Shown: in pieces, positions 37,310-49,734 of the stretch | Layout of the letters: every line of letters starts with the position of its first letter | Position numbering within the stretch: position 1 is the first letter of the stretch | Assembly: GCF_010183535.1 (NCBI RefSeq) | Contig: NC_071331.1 | Span: forward strand, 19,034,001 to 19,098,000 | Source: Caenorhabditis remanei | Lineage: Eukaryota; Nematoda; Chromadorea; Rhabditida; Rhabditidae | Direction of reading: 5' to 3' | Length of the DNA stretch: 64,000 nucleotides | The notes under the pieces: generated by a model | Told to the model about the DNA's origin: nothing | Seen by the model: the letters and a program-made list of their open reading frames with translations, nothing else | The model's database searches: none | Made by a program: the position numbers and the translations under genes

Positions 37310-38023
37310 GCAAGCCGCCTTTAAAATACTTCACTGTTTCAAATGTTTTCCAAGTCCAATCGACTATTTTTTCTTCAATCGGCTACAAATACCTGTTTGC
37401 AGACAACAATCCGCCTAATCTATGTGGTAAGTCTCTCCATTATTTTTAAAGAAATTTTTTTACTGTTTCATAGAGAAAAAAATTATGCAAATGAAAACAT
37501 AAATAGCAGTAACTGATGGGTTTTCATACCGCTACTCTTAACATTGGCGTACGTTTGGCGCGTTTTCAAGTATTATTGAACATTCGGATCCACAGACACG
37601 CCGACATACTTTCAATAATCCCAGATACATATTCCTGTCTGGCGCGCCTTTGACGCGTTTTTGATAATCCAAATGGTGAATTTCGGGATTTACATACAAA
37701 CATCAGTACAGAGAGATCAGAAAATTCTTCAAAATCTTCTTTTTCAGCTCTTCACAATATTCTATTTGCTGTTTCTCGGAGGATACTTCTTTTTTGTCAA
37801 TATATTTCACAAGGAAATGGTTAAAGGTGAGATGAGAACTTTTGGAGAAATGATATAGTTTGGTTTTGCCGAAAAATGTTGATGTTAAGTTGAGCACGTG
37901 GAGGCGGTATTAATTTTCATCAAATTAGTGAAAATTAATTTAAAACTTTTGAAACAGTAAATTGTTTGAAATTTTATGCAAACTGAAACGTAAGAAAACG
38001 GGAATCGTTAAAAGAACCCCACT

Positions 38024-38160
38024 TAGTAAGGTACGCTTCTTACAATCGCGCTCTACCGAAACCGAAAAAAAATTGTGTGTGAAATTGAGAGACTCAGAGA
38101 AAAAGAGACATTTTTCAAGGACATTTCGGTGGAGCGCAGTTGTTAGAGCTGTGCTGAGTA
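38024..38160. mobile_element. MITE of the GCGCTCCACCG family
   Basis: CGCGCTCTACCG and CGGTGGAGCGCAG form the inverted ends around the family centre. It sits in intron 3 of the copy B gene and has no counterpart in copy A, so it moved after the duplication. Confidence 0.65.
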
Positions 38161-38939
38161 AATAAAGCAAAGTATTAGAGACATTAAAATGGATAACCTA
38201 ACGTCCAAATCAAAAAAATGATCTAATTTGAATTTTATTGAAACAGTGATTTTTTTCAGTATTTTCTAAGGAAAGATCACATGTTTGATTCACTTTTAAC
38301 TATTTTTCAAAATTTAGATTAATTTATTTTGAAACTCATTGTCAGATAAATTGAATGTCATTAAAATCTCAATAAGCGAATCTGATTTCTGATTTCTTCG
38401 AAACAGTAAATATTTTCCAGAAGCTCTCGGCGACCATTCCGACTCGATTTCATTCATTTGGCACTTTGCAGATATTGTTTTAATAATGACTCATGCTTGC
38501 GTACTCAGTGTTACCTCGAAATGTCGAAAGTACTTCCGATGGGTTGCAGAAGGTGGTCAGAAAGGTGAGCAAATGTTGTGAATAACACGTGGTAGAAAGT
38601 GCGCTCTATTGAGCTCATTGGAGCGCACTTGTAGAGTTTTGTGAGCTTAACACTGAGATAATGGATTGGAGTGGGTTTGGATAGATACTGTTTCACTACT
38701 AATTTGATTTTGGGTGTGTCAGTTTTAAAATGTGTTTTCAATGACAAAAAGAAGAATTAACTCTAAAAAATTGAATAATGTTCCACAATAATTTAATAGC
38801 TGTCTTTGACATTTCTAGTTACAATTTTACAACAAAAAAAATGCTGTTTCTAAAAATTCAAAAATTCATTTTTCATACCAAAAAAAGTCACTGACGTATT
38901 TCCTCCAAATACTAGACTCAAAATTAATCAAATATTTGC

Positions 38940-39074
38940 ACGAGACGCTTTTTACACCCGCGCTCTACCGTAACGATAGAAAATTGTGTGCGAAATTGAG
39001 AGACTCAGAGAAAAATAGACATTTTTCAAGGGCATTTCGATGGAGCTTAGTTGTAAGAACTGGGTCGAGCTGAT
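38940..39074. mobile_element. MITE, counterpart of 10590-10724
   Basis: Same family and same position (intron 4) as the copy A element, so it predates the segmental duplication. Its right arm has decayed (GATGGAGCTTAG). Confidence 0.65.
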
Positions 39075-40674
39075 AAATAAAATAAACTTTAAATAGCAAC
39101 GCTTTACGTTGTCTAGACGCTAGATTTGCTATTACTAGTAAAATTTTACACAAAAAATGCTGTTTCAAAAATTCAATAGTTCCTCATCCATCCAAACCCA
39201 CAATGATTCGTCCGTATTCATTTCTACAATTTCCTATTTTTTTTAGCTAATAACTCTAGCGCTTCTCTTCTCTTTTCCCTGTTTTTCTTTTCAATTTCTG
39301 TTTAATTTTTGCCCAAAAACCAAAAAGAGAGAACATTTTCTTCAAGAACTCATACCAATCCTCCACTAAACTACACAGAAAGTACAAAAGGTCGTCTCGA
39401 GACATCGAATACTTTCGAACAATCGAATTGCAGTATGCTTATGGGTAAGAATATTATGGGGAATCTTTTTCCGGAGAGAAATCTGAATTAGAAGGGCGTC
39501 ACTATGAAACGGTGCCCTTCTAATACAGGTGTTGATGGTATTCAGAAGCATGGAGACTGATCGGTGTTGTGTTATGTAGAGTTGTAATTTATTTCCTGTT
39601 TCAGTTGAATTGTTAATCTTGTGAGCGAAGCATGAGAATTATTATTATTACCACATATTTCCGGTAAAACATGTTTTTTCAGCTCTAAAATTAACTGAGC
39701 TGGAAAAGTAATTAAAGTTATGTAGTTTATTTTTTTGTTCATTTGAGAGACTGACTATCAAGCAGATCTAAAGCCTTTGTGAAATACCTGAAACAGAAAA
39801 ATTAATGGGTTAAAAAAAAGAATTTTGGTACTTTTGTTGTGAGTGATTGATTGGTTTGTCCGCACTTCTTATTCTATATTTTTACTCTTTCGAAACTTCA
39901 AAAAACGTATTTTCAGTGGAACTACCAACAACCAGTACGGCACCTCGTCATGAATCAAAACCCGACATTTTTTGATCTCCAGTTGCAATTTTCTATATTT
40001 TCAGCTCCTCATCTTCTCTTTTTTCTTTAAATCATTTTATTTCAATATTGTGACTATTGCGGGTTCTCCTCCCCTCACCTGTGACACTCTCCGGTATCTT
40101 CTTCTTGTTTTCTGTAATTTTTCTCTTTGAAAATCCCAAATAATTCAATGTGTTCATCATCAAGAATCGATTAATAAAATATATAGTTTCAGAAACATTT
40201 TTAAACAATTCGGATGGATGTTAAAAAGTGGTGGTTCGTTTAAAGTACGCATCAATTTCACTTTGATTTTCTGTTTCGAGAAAAACAAATATAAAAATTT
40301 CAGAAATGTTTATAGTTGGTGAAGCCGGTGCATAGTTTTTCACAGAGCGCTCTATAAGATTTCATCAGAAATCTCAACTTTTTTCTGTTTCATGGAATTG
40401 TGAAATTTTTTATTTTTTCCGTCCTTTCTTGAGTACCATTTTTCTATTGTCCCGAGCAGACTGACTATTCTAACTAGAGATGGACCCCGAGTCAAGATGT
40501 TGTTACTGGTCGAAACATATATGGTTGGAAAGGAAATCGCGCTGGAATTTCCAAAGAATGCTCCTTTCATACTCAATACTGGTTCATAAAAAATGACTGT
40601 TTCAAAGTGAACCTTTTGACCATTCAAAAATTTGGTACGTGTTCACAAATTCTTACTGTAGGTTCCAAAAACAT

Positions 40675-41526
40675 TTCTATACTAAACCTGTTTTGTCTTT
40701 TTTATTGAGCTGTCTTTACACTTTTAATCTTCCAGGAACAATGCGAATTGAATATACAAATTTCTCCACAATATGGAGGAATAAATCAAAACTACATCTT
40801 TACTATTAACAAACACCAGATTCTGTATGTTTGTCTGTGGTTCGCCGAACCTACCGCCCTTCCTACTGAACCGATTTTCTTCAAATTTGGACCAAATGAT
40901 CAGAAATTTTCACCACTCGATGCCCGTCTTTTTCTTTTTTCAAAATTCTCAAAATGACGTCTTCTCAGACAGAAACACTGATAAAGCATTGGGGAATCGA
41001 CCGCGGAAAAGGGGGGGCGGAGACGGTCGGCAAAGCGTCGCCTTTTCTTTCCTTGCACCGGCCGCCGTTTCTCCTCGCCGCATGGATCAAGTGCGTGCGT
41101 CGCCGCGTCCGATCTGGCAAGTTAAGCAACGTTGACTACAGTTCGAACCCATGTCAGAACGTGAATGATTTTTTGATATCATCGGATTCAGAAAAAATAG
41201 AGGATTCCAAACGTGTCGTCAGTTTTCGGATTGAACCACGTCATGAAAAGATACGGGCCGTTTTCTAAAAAGTGACGACGTGAAAGATTTTTTGATTTCA
41301 TCGGATTCAGAAAAAATAGAGGATTCCAAACGTGTCGTCAGTTTTCGGATTGAACCACGTCATAAAAAGATACGGGCCGTTTTCTAAAAAGTGACGACGT
41401 GAAAGATTTTTTGATTTCATCGGATTCAGAAAAAATAGAGGATTCCAATCACGATTTTCTGCAACACCTAGAAGGGTGGTGTTGAGAAGGAGGTTTAGTC
41501 GCCGTTAGGCGACGTGAACCGACTGG
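40675..41526 (+). mobile_element. Helitron 3' portion with 119-bp repeats (copy B)
   Basis: Counterpart of 12549-13398. Repeat phase points are 41169, 41288 and 41407, and terminal CTGG is at 41523-41526 followed by T. Only about a dozen differences separate roughly 2.2 kb here (40460-42640) from copy A, far fewer than elsewhere in the duplication. Confidence 0.6.
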
Positions 41527-42642
41527 TATGTATAATAAATGCACTCATTAAATGTTGACAAACTTGGTTTATTATACTAAATTGGCGAACTGAAAAAAAA
41601 ACTTTTTTGTTCATTCTATTCAATGTATGTTCATATGTGTATCGCTTTTGCTTAATTTATAATTCTACTTTGAAGATTTCAATTTTATTATTTTATTGTT
41701 CTTGACCTACTAGACTTTCACAAACAACACCAATTGCAAAAACTACAAAAAGTCACCTAGAATAGTAATTTTCTCGAATGAAAAAATTTCCTCTCCCACC
41801 AGTCTCCCTGACTCATTATTTTATTTGGCAATTAATAAAAACATTTCTTTAAAAAAACTAACTTAATTTTCTGAAAACTTGCAATCACTAAAACAAAAAT
41901 GTCATTAGTCACACATTTTTAAAAAACGGAGACACCGAAAGAAGTGAGTCATGTTCTCCGCTGTGTATACAAGCCCAATATTATTCGAAGTTTGATGATG
42001 TTTTTTGAATTTTAAGTTATTGGTGGCGATTTGTGAGGTGAGTGGGGACCCAGGTTCCTTCATTTTTCGAACCATTCTTCTGAACTAATTCTGACACTAT
42101 ACTATGCTAACTTTTTTCCAGAATGAGCGGAAATCACAGTGGTTGTAACCAGGCACCTCACGGAAAAACTGCTGATTGAAATTCAGAGAATCAAGTCGCT
42201 GGACAAGCTCGACTTCCTAAGACCCTGCCGAAACAACAAAACAAATCGAATTATTTGATAAGTATGGTAACGTGAAAACCATCGGATCTTCACAATCAAA
42301 GTGAAAAAAAAACAATCAGCCGGACAAGACACCGAGCAACATCAGGAGACTTGGACAGATGACGTATATAAAGCAGGAATATTCAGTTGTTGGTTGAAGA
42401 CTCTTCCCCCCAACCTAAATCCTAAAAAAAGCATTTTTTGGACAGAAAATGTGCGAAAAACCTGGTTCTTAGGCTAGAAGTCATTAAAAACGGAGAAAAA
42501 TCAAATATTTTTGAGGGAAAATAGAATTTTGAAAAACTGTGTGCTATTTGTGACAAATTTTAGAGTTCTGAAGACCAAAAAAAGCATTTTGCTCAATTTT
42601 TAACAGTTTTAATCGCAAACAATCTCAAAAAACCACCTTTTT
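41527..42642. other. Flank between Helitron and satellite (copy B)
   Basis: Nearly identical to 13399-14516. No gene supported. Confidence 0.5.
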
Positions 42643-44608
42643 GCTCGATCAGTCTAACCGGAACCGACACAGATAAGAATGGTGGGGGAAGTTAATAATA
42701 CAAAAGTTATCCCATTTTTAAGAGATTTAATTCAAAATTGTTCAAAACTATCCCATTTTTAAGAGATTTAATTATAGTTGTTTCATTTCTAACCCGGTAG
42801 GATTCAAACCCGCGTCTACTGAAGTAAACCTCAGCCCGGATAAGTATAGACTATTACAGCGCCATGCTCGATCAGTCTAACCGGAACCGACACAGATAAG
42901 AATGGCGGGGGAAGTTAATAATACAAAAGTTATCCCATTTTTAAGAGATTTAATTCAAAATTGTTCAAAATTATCCCATTTTTAAGAGATTTAATTATAG
43001 TTGTTTCATTTCTAACCCGGGAGGATTCAAACCCGCGTCTACTGAAGTAAACCTCAGCCCGGATAAGTATAGACTATTACAGCGCCATGCTCGATCAGTC
43101 TAACCGGAACCGACACAGATAAGAATGGCGGGGGAAGTTAATAATACAAAAGTTATCCCATTTTTAAGAGATTTAATTCAAAATTGTTCAAAATTATCCC
43201 ATTTTTAAGAGATTTAATTATAGTTGTTTCATTTCTAACCCGGGAGGATTCAAACCCGCGTCTACTGAAGTAAACCTCAGCCCGGATAAGTATAGACTAT
43301 TACAGCGCCATGCTCGATCAGTCTAACCGGAACCGACACAGATAAGAATGGCGGGGGAAGTTAATAATACAAAAGTTATCCCATTTTTAAGAGATTTAAT
43401 TCAAAATTGTTCAAAATTATCCCATTTTTAAGAGATTTAATTATAGTTGTTTCATTTCTAACCCGGGAGGATTCAAACCCGCGTCTACTGAAGTAAACCT
43501 CAGCCCGGATAAGTATAGACTATTACAGCGCCATGCTCGATCAGTCTAACCGGAACCGACACAGATAAGAATGGCGGGGGAAGTTAATAATACAAAAGTT
43601 ATCCCATTTTTAAGAGATTTAATTCAAAATTGTTCAAAATTATCCCATTTTTAAGAGATTTAATTATAGTTGTTTCATTTCTAACCCGGGAGGATTCAAA
43701 CCCGCGTCTACTGAAGTAAACCTCAGCCCGGATAAGTATAGACTATTACAGCGCCATGCTCGATCAGTCTAACCGGAACCGACACAGATAAGAATGGTGG
43801 GGGAAGTTAATAATACAAAAGTTATCCCATTTTTAAGAGATTTAATTCAAAATTGTTCAAAACTATCCCATTTTTAAGAGATTTAATTATAGTTGTTTCA
43901 TTTCTAACCCGGGAGGATTCAAACCCGCGTCTACTGAAGTAAACCTCAGCCCGGATAAGTATAGACTATTACAGCGCCATGCTCGATCAGTCTAACCGGA
44001 ACCGACACAGATAAGAATGGCGGGGGAAGTTAATAATACAAAAGTTATCCCATTTTTAAGAGATTTAATTTAAAATTGTTCAAAACTATCCCATTTTTAA
44101 GAGATTTAATTATAGTTGTTTCATTTCTAACCCGGGAGGATTCAAACCCGCGTCTACTGAAGTAAACCTCAGCCCGGATAAGTATAGACTATTACAGCGC
44201 CATGCTCGATCAGTCTAACCGGAACCGACACAGATAAGAATGGTGGGGGAAGTTAATAATACAAAAGTTATCCCATTTTTAAGAGATTTAATTCAAAATT
44301 GTTCAAAATTATCCCATTTTTAAGAGATTTAATTATAGTTGTTTCATTTCTAACCCGGGAGGATTCAAACCCGCGTCTACTGAAGTAAACCTCAGCCCGG
44401 ATAAGTATAGACCAAGGCTGTCGCACGGCCGGCCGCGGCCGGCCGCGGCCGGCCGAGGTAGGGCCGCGGCCTCGGCCGGCCGCGAGAAGAAAAAAGTGAA
44501 AAAGCCGCGGCCGGCCGCGGCCGGCCGAGGCCGAGGCCGCGGCTTTTTTTTTTCAATGTTGCAAAACATGGTCGTTTTTGAAAAAATTTGTTGGCTTTTT
44601 TGTTTTCC

Positions 44609-44880
44609 GGTACTAATCTGACAACCAGGGTTCGACCCCCACTACTGGCAAAACTTTTTTGTTTTTTGTTTTTTGTTTTTGACATTTTGGTACGAATCTG
44701 ACAACCAGGGTTCGACCCCCACTCGTGGCAAAACTTTTTTGTTTTTTGTTTTTGACATTTTGGTACGAATCTGACAACCAGGGTTCGACCCCCACTCGTG
44801 GCAAAACTTTTTTGTTTTCGATTTTTTGGTATTAATCTGACAGCTGGGGTTCGGTCCCCACTCGTGGCAAAATTTTTTTG
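44609..44880 (+). repeat. Tandem tRNA T-arm-like modules, left set
   Basis: Four units of about 66-80 bp, each with TCTGACAACCAGGGTTCGAC then CCCCACT.GTGGCAAAAC and a T-rich spacer. GGTTCGACCCC matches a pol III B box. The same module occurs in reverse at about 45247-45370 and 45525-45720. Confidence 0.7.
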
Positions 44881-45246
44881 TTTTTTGTTTTTGGCTTTTT
44901 GGTACCAATTTTAGGTCCAAACGTGTTTGTAATCTTGGTGAGTATTGGTGAAAAAAAGTAATTGAAGAATGTCATGTATAAGTAGAAAACGAAAAATTCT
45001 GTATTGAAATTTGATGGATGCTGAAATAATGAAAAAATTTGTATTGAAGTGAAGCTTATTCCTAAAGCGAGACGCCTAGTCATTCGACTGTACAGTACGT
45101 GAAAAAACGTCTCCGAGGCTGTGTTCCTTCATTGGATACCTTTCATCAATTGAAAAATCTGAATAGCTGAGATTATATGAGTGTATGAAAACAAAAAAAT
45201 GTCATAGACGAAATAATCAAACACTGGTTTTCAGATTATTACCAAA

Positions 45247-45720
45247 AAACAGAAAAAAAGTTTTGACACCAGTAGGGACAGAACTCTGGATATCAGATTG
45301 TCACCAAAAAAACAAAACAAAAAAACAAAAAAGTTTTACCACCAGTGGGGGTCGAACCCTGGATGTCAGATTGGTAACAGAAAAAAACCGAAGAAAAAAC
45401 TTTTCAAAAACAACCAAGTTTTTCAACATTTAAAAATGCCGCGGCCGCGGCTTTTTCATTTTTTCTCTCTCGCGGCCGGCCGAGGCCGCGGCCCTACCTC
45501 GGCCGGCCGTGCGACAGCCTTGCACCGGAGGGGTTGGGGACCGATCCCCGGTTGTCAGATCGGTGCCAAAATGTAAAAAACAAAAAACAAAAAAGTTTTG
45601 CCAGTAGTGGGGGTCGAACCCTGGTTGTCAGATTGGTACCAAAATGTAAAAAACAAAAAACAAAAAAGTTTTGCCAGTAGTGGGGGTCGAACCCTGGTTG
45701 TCAGATTTGTACCAAAAAGT
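45247..45720 (-). repeat. Tandem tRNA T-arm-like modules, right (inverted) set
   Basis: Inverted copies of the left set (GTGGGGGTCGAACCCTGG..GTCAGATTGGTACC), some decayed, lie on both sides of the internal terminus at 45523. Together the two sets make the element a large imperfect palindrome. Confidence 0.65.
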
Positions 45721-47543
45721 GAAAAGTATATCAAGTCATGTTTTCAGTTGATATGCTAGAAAGCCGCGGCCGGCCGAGGCCGAGGCCGCGGCCGGCCGCG
45801 GCTTTTTGAGATTTTCAAGAAAAAAGCCGCGGCCCTTCACGGCCGGCCGCGGCCTCGGCCGGCCGCGATTTTCAACAGCCTTGGTATAGACTATTACAGC
45901 GCCATGCTCGATCAGTCTAACCGGAACCGACACAGATAAGAATGGTGGGGGAAGTTAATAATACAAAAGTTATCCCATTTTTAAGAGATTTAATTCAAAA
46001 TTGTTCAAAACTATCCCATTTTTAAGAGATTTAATTATAGTTGTTTCATTTCTAACCCGGGAGGATTCAAACCCGCGTCTACTGAAGTAAACCTCAGCCC
46101 GGATAAGTATAGACTATTACAGCGCCATGCTCGATCAGTCTAACCGGAACCGACACAGATAAGAATGGCGGGGGAAGTTAATAATACAAAAGTTATCCCA
46201 TTTTTAAGAGATTTAATTCAAAATTGTTCAAAATTATCCCATTTTTAAGAGATTTAATTATAGTTGTTTCATTTCTAACCCGGGAGGATTCAAACCCGCG
46301 TCTACTGAAGTAAACCTCAGCCCGGATAAGTATAGACTATTACAGCGCCATGCTCGATCAGTCTAACCGGAACCGACACAGATAAGAATGGTGGGGGAAG
46401 TTAATAATACAAAAGTTATCCCATTTTTAAGAGATTTAATTCAAAATTGTTCAAAACTATCCCATTTTTAAGAGATTTAATTATAGTTGTTTCATTTCTA
46501 ACCCGGGAGGATTCAAACCCGCGTCTACTGAAGTAAACCTCAGCCCGGATAAGTATAGACTATTACAGCGCCATGCTCGATCAGTCTAACCGGAACCGAC
46601 ACAGATAAGAATGGCGGGGGAAGTTAATAATACAAAAGTTATCCCATTTTTAAGAGATTTAATTTAAAATTGTTCAAAACTATCCCATTTTTAAGAGATT
46701 TAATTATAGTTGTTTCATTTCTAACCCGGGAGGATTCAAACCCGCGTCTACTGAAGTAAACCTCAGCCCGGATAAGTATAGACTATTACAGCGCCATGCT
46801 CGATCAGTCTAACCGGAACCGACACAGATAAGAATGGTGGGGGAAGTTAATAATACAAAAGTTATCCCATTTTTAAGAGATTTAATTCAAAATTGTTCAA
46901 AACTATCCCATTTTTAAGAGATTTAATTATAGTTGTTTCATTTCTAACCCGGGAGGATTCAAACCCGCGTCTACTGAAGTAAACCTCAGCCCGGATAAGT
47001 ATAGACTATTACAGCGCCATGCTCAATCAGTCTAACCGGAACCGACACAGATAAGAATGGCGGGGGAAGTTAATAATACAAAAGTTATCCCATTTTTAAG
47101 AGATTTAATTTAAAATTGTTCAAAACTATCCCATTTTTAAGAGATTTAATTATAGTTGTTTCATTTCTAACCCGGGAGGATTCAAACCCGCGTCTACTGA
47201 AGTAAACCTCAGCCCGGATAAGTATAGACTATTACAGCGCCATGCTCGATCAGTCTAACCGGAACCGACACAGATAAGAATGGTGGGGGAAGTTAATAAT
47301 ACAAAAGTTATCCCATTTTTAAGAGATTTAATTTAAAATTGTTCAAAATTATCCCATTTTTAAGAGATTTAATTATAGTTGTTTCATTTCTAACCCGGGA
47401 GGATTCAAACCCGCGTCTACTGAAGTAAACCTCAGCCCGGATAAGTATAGACTATTACAGCGCCATGCTCGATCAGTCTAACCGGAACCGACACAGATAA
47501 GAATGGTGGGGGAAGTTAACGATTCAAAAGTTATACCATTTTT

Positions 47544-49734
47544 ATTAGCATTTACCAGTTTTCGAGTCTCTTTTTGCGTGATCGGTGTCTCTCCTCGTTG
47601 AGGCATTTATCGATTCGTCTTGGTCACTGGAGTCTCCTATCTGTCGACATGCAGGCCGTGTTCAACTCAGCTTGGCTCGCGGGGCTGAAATAAATAGTTG
47701 AATTCAACATAATTGGTATAACATTTAAAAAAAAGATGTGGCAGCCTATAATCAATAGAACAAAAGAGGAAGAAATTAGAAAGTCCTCGTTGAAGACCGG
47801 AATGAAGGGAGAATGACTGAGTACTAGTCTAGTACCAGATGTGTGCAGAGGGCGGGGCCTCATTCTTGCGTTCAGTAAGATTTCCCAAGGAGATAAGGAG
47901 GCAGATGGTAATATGTGAAGAAAATGTCACTAACACAATAGCCAGTTGACATGTTTACATTGGATAAAGACATCTGATGTTTACTCAAACAACCAAGTAG
48001 GAATCAATATTAGAGGGCAGGGCAAAAGTAATTTTCCAAAGACTATGACAGTAACTAAGTAATGGGCTGAGTATCTTGAAATCTGTTAAAAGTGAGTTTG
48101 TGGCTAGAATTTATAGATCAAAAAGAAGAGTGTAGGCTTTCTAAAACTGATAAGTTATGGTAAAAGAAAACTCCCTTTGGACCAAATCTCAAAAATGATG
48201 AAATGTTCATTATAGGGCTTTCTAATGACAGAATCTTCTCACGGATCTTTTACTCCTAACTTGAAAAAATTGATAAAAACTAACAAGATTTTCGGTTAAT
48301 AATATTCCGCGCTTCTGTTATCTAGCATGTGGTTGCTGTAAGTTTATCAGTTTTAACCTTGAAATTACGAGTTGAGAGAGGGCATGGAAGGGGCTGATAA
48401 CGTCAATCAGATAGGTGGAATGCAATTAGAAACTAAGACAGCTCAAAAAGAGAGGACTGCTTGGTGAGAGAGTGAAAAGGACAACTGAATGTATTCCATC
48501 CACTCAACAGCTGGCGGGGCGTGCACTGTATACGGTCGGCTGATCTCTCAAGAAGATAACATGGCAGGTGGTATTTGTGACGACAATCTACCCAAACGAT
48601 ACACCAAGAGAGAGTGAGGTTGACATGTTCACATTCGATTACGACATCTGTTGTTTTTTTGTTCTTATTATTAACAGAGGTCAGGGGAGAAAAGGGGAAA
48701 TGTGTTTGAAATAATGAAAAATCACCTCTGAAGTCTTCAGTTTTGTACCATAACAATTTCTTTGAGCAAATCAAATCCTCAATTCAGAACAGTTTGTGCG
48801 CTTCAATCATTCAAAGCGCAAGTGAGAAAGTGGCACAATTAAAAGATCAATTATATTGCAGGTCTTCCGGTATTCACCACCTGATTCTTTATTTCAAACT
48901 TTGCTATCTCCTGAACACATTTTTCTAGTCTCTGAATATAAACTTAATGCTCAAACCGGTTTCAAAGTGAACTATTAGAGAACTCAAAAATTTGGAACGT
49001 GTTCACTGGTTTTAAAACGAAGCTTCTTTGCTTGTTCTGAATGTTTAATGAATGTAAATGAAAATGACTGTTTCCAATTATTTTTAATTGCTTATTAATT
49101 ATTCAGTCTAGTACTCTGTCTCTAACTAGAAATTGATTAAAATTTTGCTGTTTCATGAGAAACTCTTATGTGCATCTTGATTGAGAAATTTGTTTGATCG
49201 ATGTACTAACACTGTTATGCACTCTTTCATTGCACACAACGTATCACAGACCCTTACAAGAAATCTCGTCAATCTCGTGAAACAGTAGAGTTTTTGTAAA
49301 ATGGAGAGTTAACGTTTATCAATTTACCAAAAAGCCAAAATTTATTGTTTTGTAGAAACATTATTAAATCCGGAAAAAGTTATTGTGTCAGTGTACCATT
49401 TCTAGAAAAAAGTTTGCATGACATCTGAGATATTTATTAGTTGTTTTTGTGTTCTATCAGTGAAACTGTAAATTTTTTGACTCCCAGAGAGATTTTAGAA
49501 CGTCCTCATCAAGCCGACTGTTTTAACTTCATCCCAAGTTATACTTTTTTGCTATTTTATCATTTTTTGGAATCTAATTTCAGAATACTCATTTCATACT
49601 CAATTTCTTTCATAAGAAATCTACTGTTTCAAAGTGAACTTTTAGAGAACTCAAAAATTTGGAACGTTCGATATTTTTTTAAGAGTTCTGAAAATTTTCG
49701 TTAATAAAAATGACTGTTTCCAATTCTTTATAAA
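47544..49734. other. Dispersed-repeat block right of array B
   Basis: Counterpart of 25510-26901 followed directly by that of 28476-29420. No gene supported. Three 21U motif cores are near its end. Confidence 0.5.
49148..49631. promoter_or_regulatory. 21U-RNA upstream motif cores, group 6
   Basis: Exact cores on the plus strand start at 49148 and 49624, and one on the minus strand at 49278. 49624 corresponds to 29312 in copy A. Confidence 0.7.

Larger units (their letters stand above)
36886..39975 (+). pseudogene. Broken copy B of the four-TM membrane protein gene
   Basis: All six exon positions can be found: 36894-36945, 37403-37426, 37748-37826, 38421-38564, 39379-39444 and 39917-39975. 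Exon 1 has lost five bases (CGATA), which puts the short upstream ATG (36886) into the main frame, but a CGA to TGA change stops it after ten codons. Exon 2 has lost 153 nt in frame, removing the first two membrane segments. Exons 3-6 are open, with intact splice sites. They differ from copy A at eight positions, seven of them silent and one Trp to Cys. The disruption is therefore recent, or the 3' half is still used from another start. Confidence 0.85.
36794..40604. promoter_or_regulatory. 21U-RNA upstream motif cores, group 5 (copy B)
   Basis: Exact cores on the plus strand start at 36794, 36873, 37334, 37463, 38688, 39160, 39596, 40385 and 40597; on the minus strand at 37950, 38239 and 39789. 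The one at 36873 coincides with the splice acceptor of the broken gene and may be fortuitous. 37334, 38239 and 38688 have no exact partner in copy A (A has CTGTTTTG at the 38688 site). Confidence 0.75.
44413..45883. mobile_element. hAT-type insertion in the satellite, 1471 bp
   Basis: An exact 8-bp duplication GTATAGAC lies at 44405-44412 and 45884-45891. Removing 1471 + 8 bp restores the 223-bp period exactly. Outer ends are CAAGGCTGT and ACAGCCTTG. A second complete terminus lies inside at 45502-45523 (complement of CAAGGCTGTCGCACGGCC), pairing much better with the left end. The element is therefore composite: a 1111-bp unit with long GGCCGGCC-rich inverted ends plus 360 bp ending in another terminus. 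No transposase. Confidence 0.9.
42643..47543. repeat. Satellite array B: 223-bp units, interrupted
   Basis: Phase points at 42643, 42866, 43089, 43312, 43535, 43758, 43981 and 44204, then after the insertion 45906, 46129, 46352, 46575, 46798, 47021, 47244 and 47467: a constant 223-bp period. Units have the same core as array A but only two 41-bp modules. Both array boundaries (CTTTTTGCTCGATCAG left, TTATACCATTTTTATTAGC right) are the same as in A. The two arrays are therefore homologous and changed copy number and unit form separately. Confidence 0.95.

Noticed and set aside
44333..45933. Several open frames of 60-97 codons in the hAT-type insertion
   Set aside because: They read through GGCCGG arrays and the T-arm-like modules. 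No transposase motif is present.
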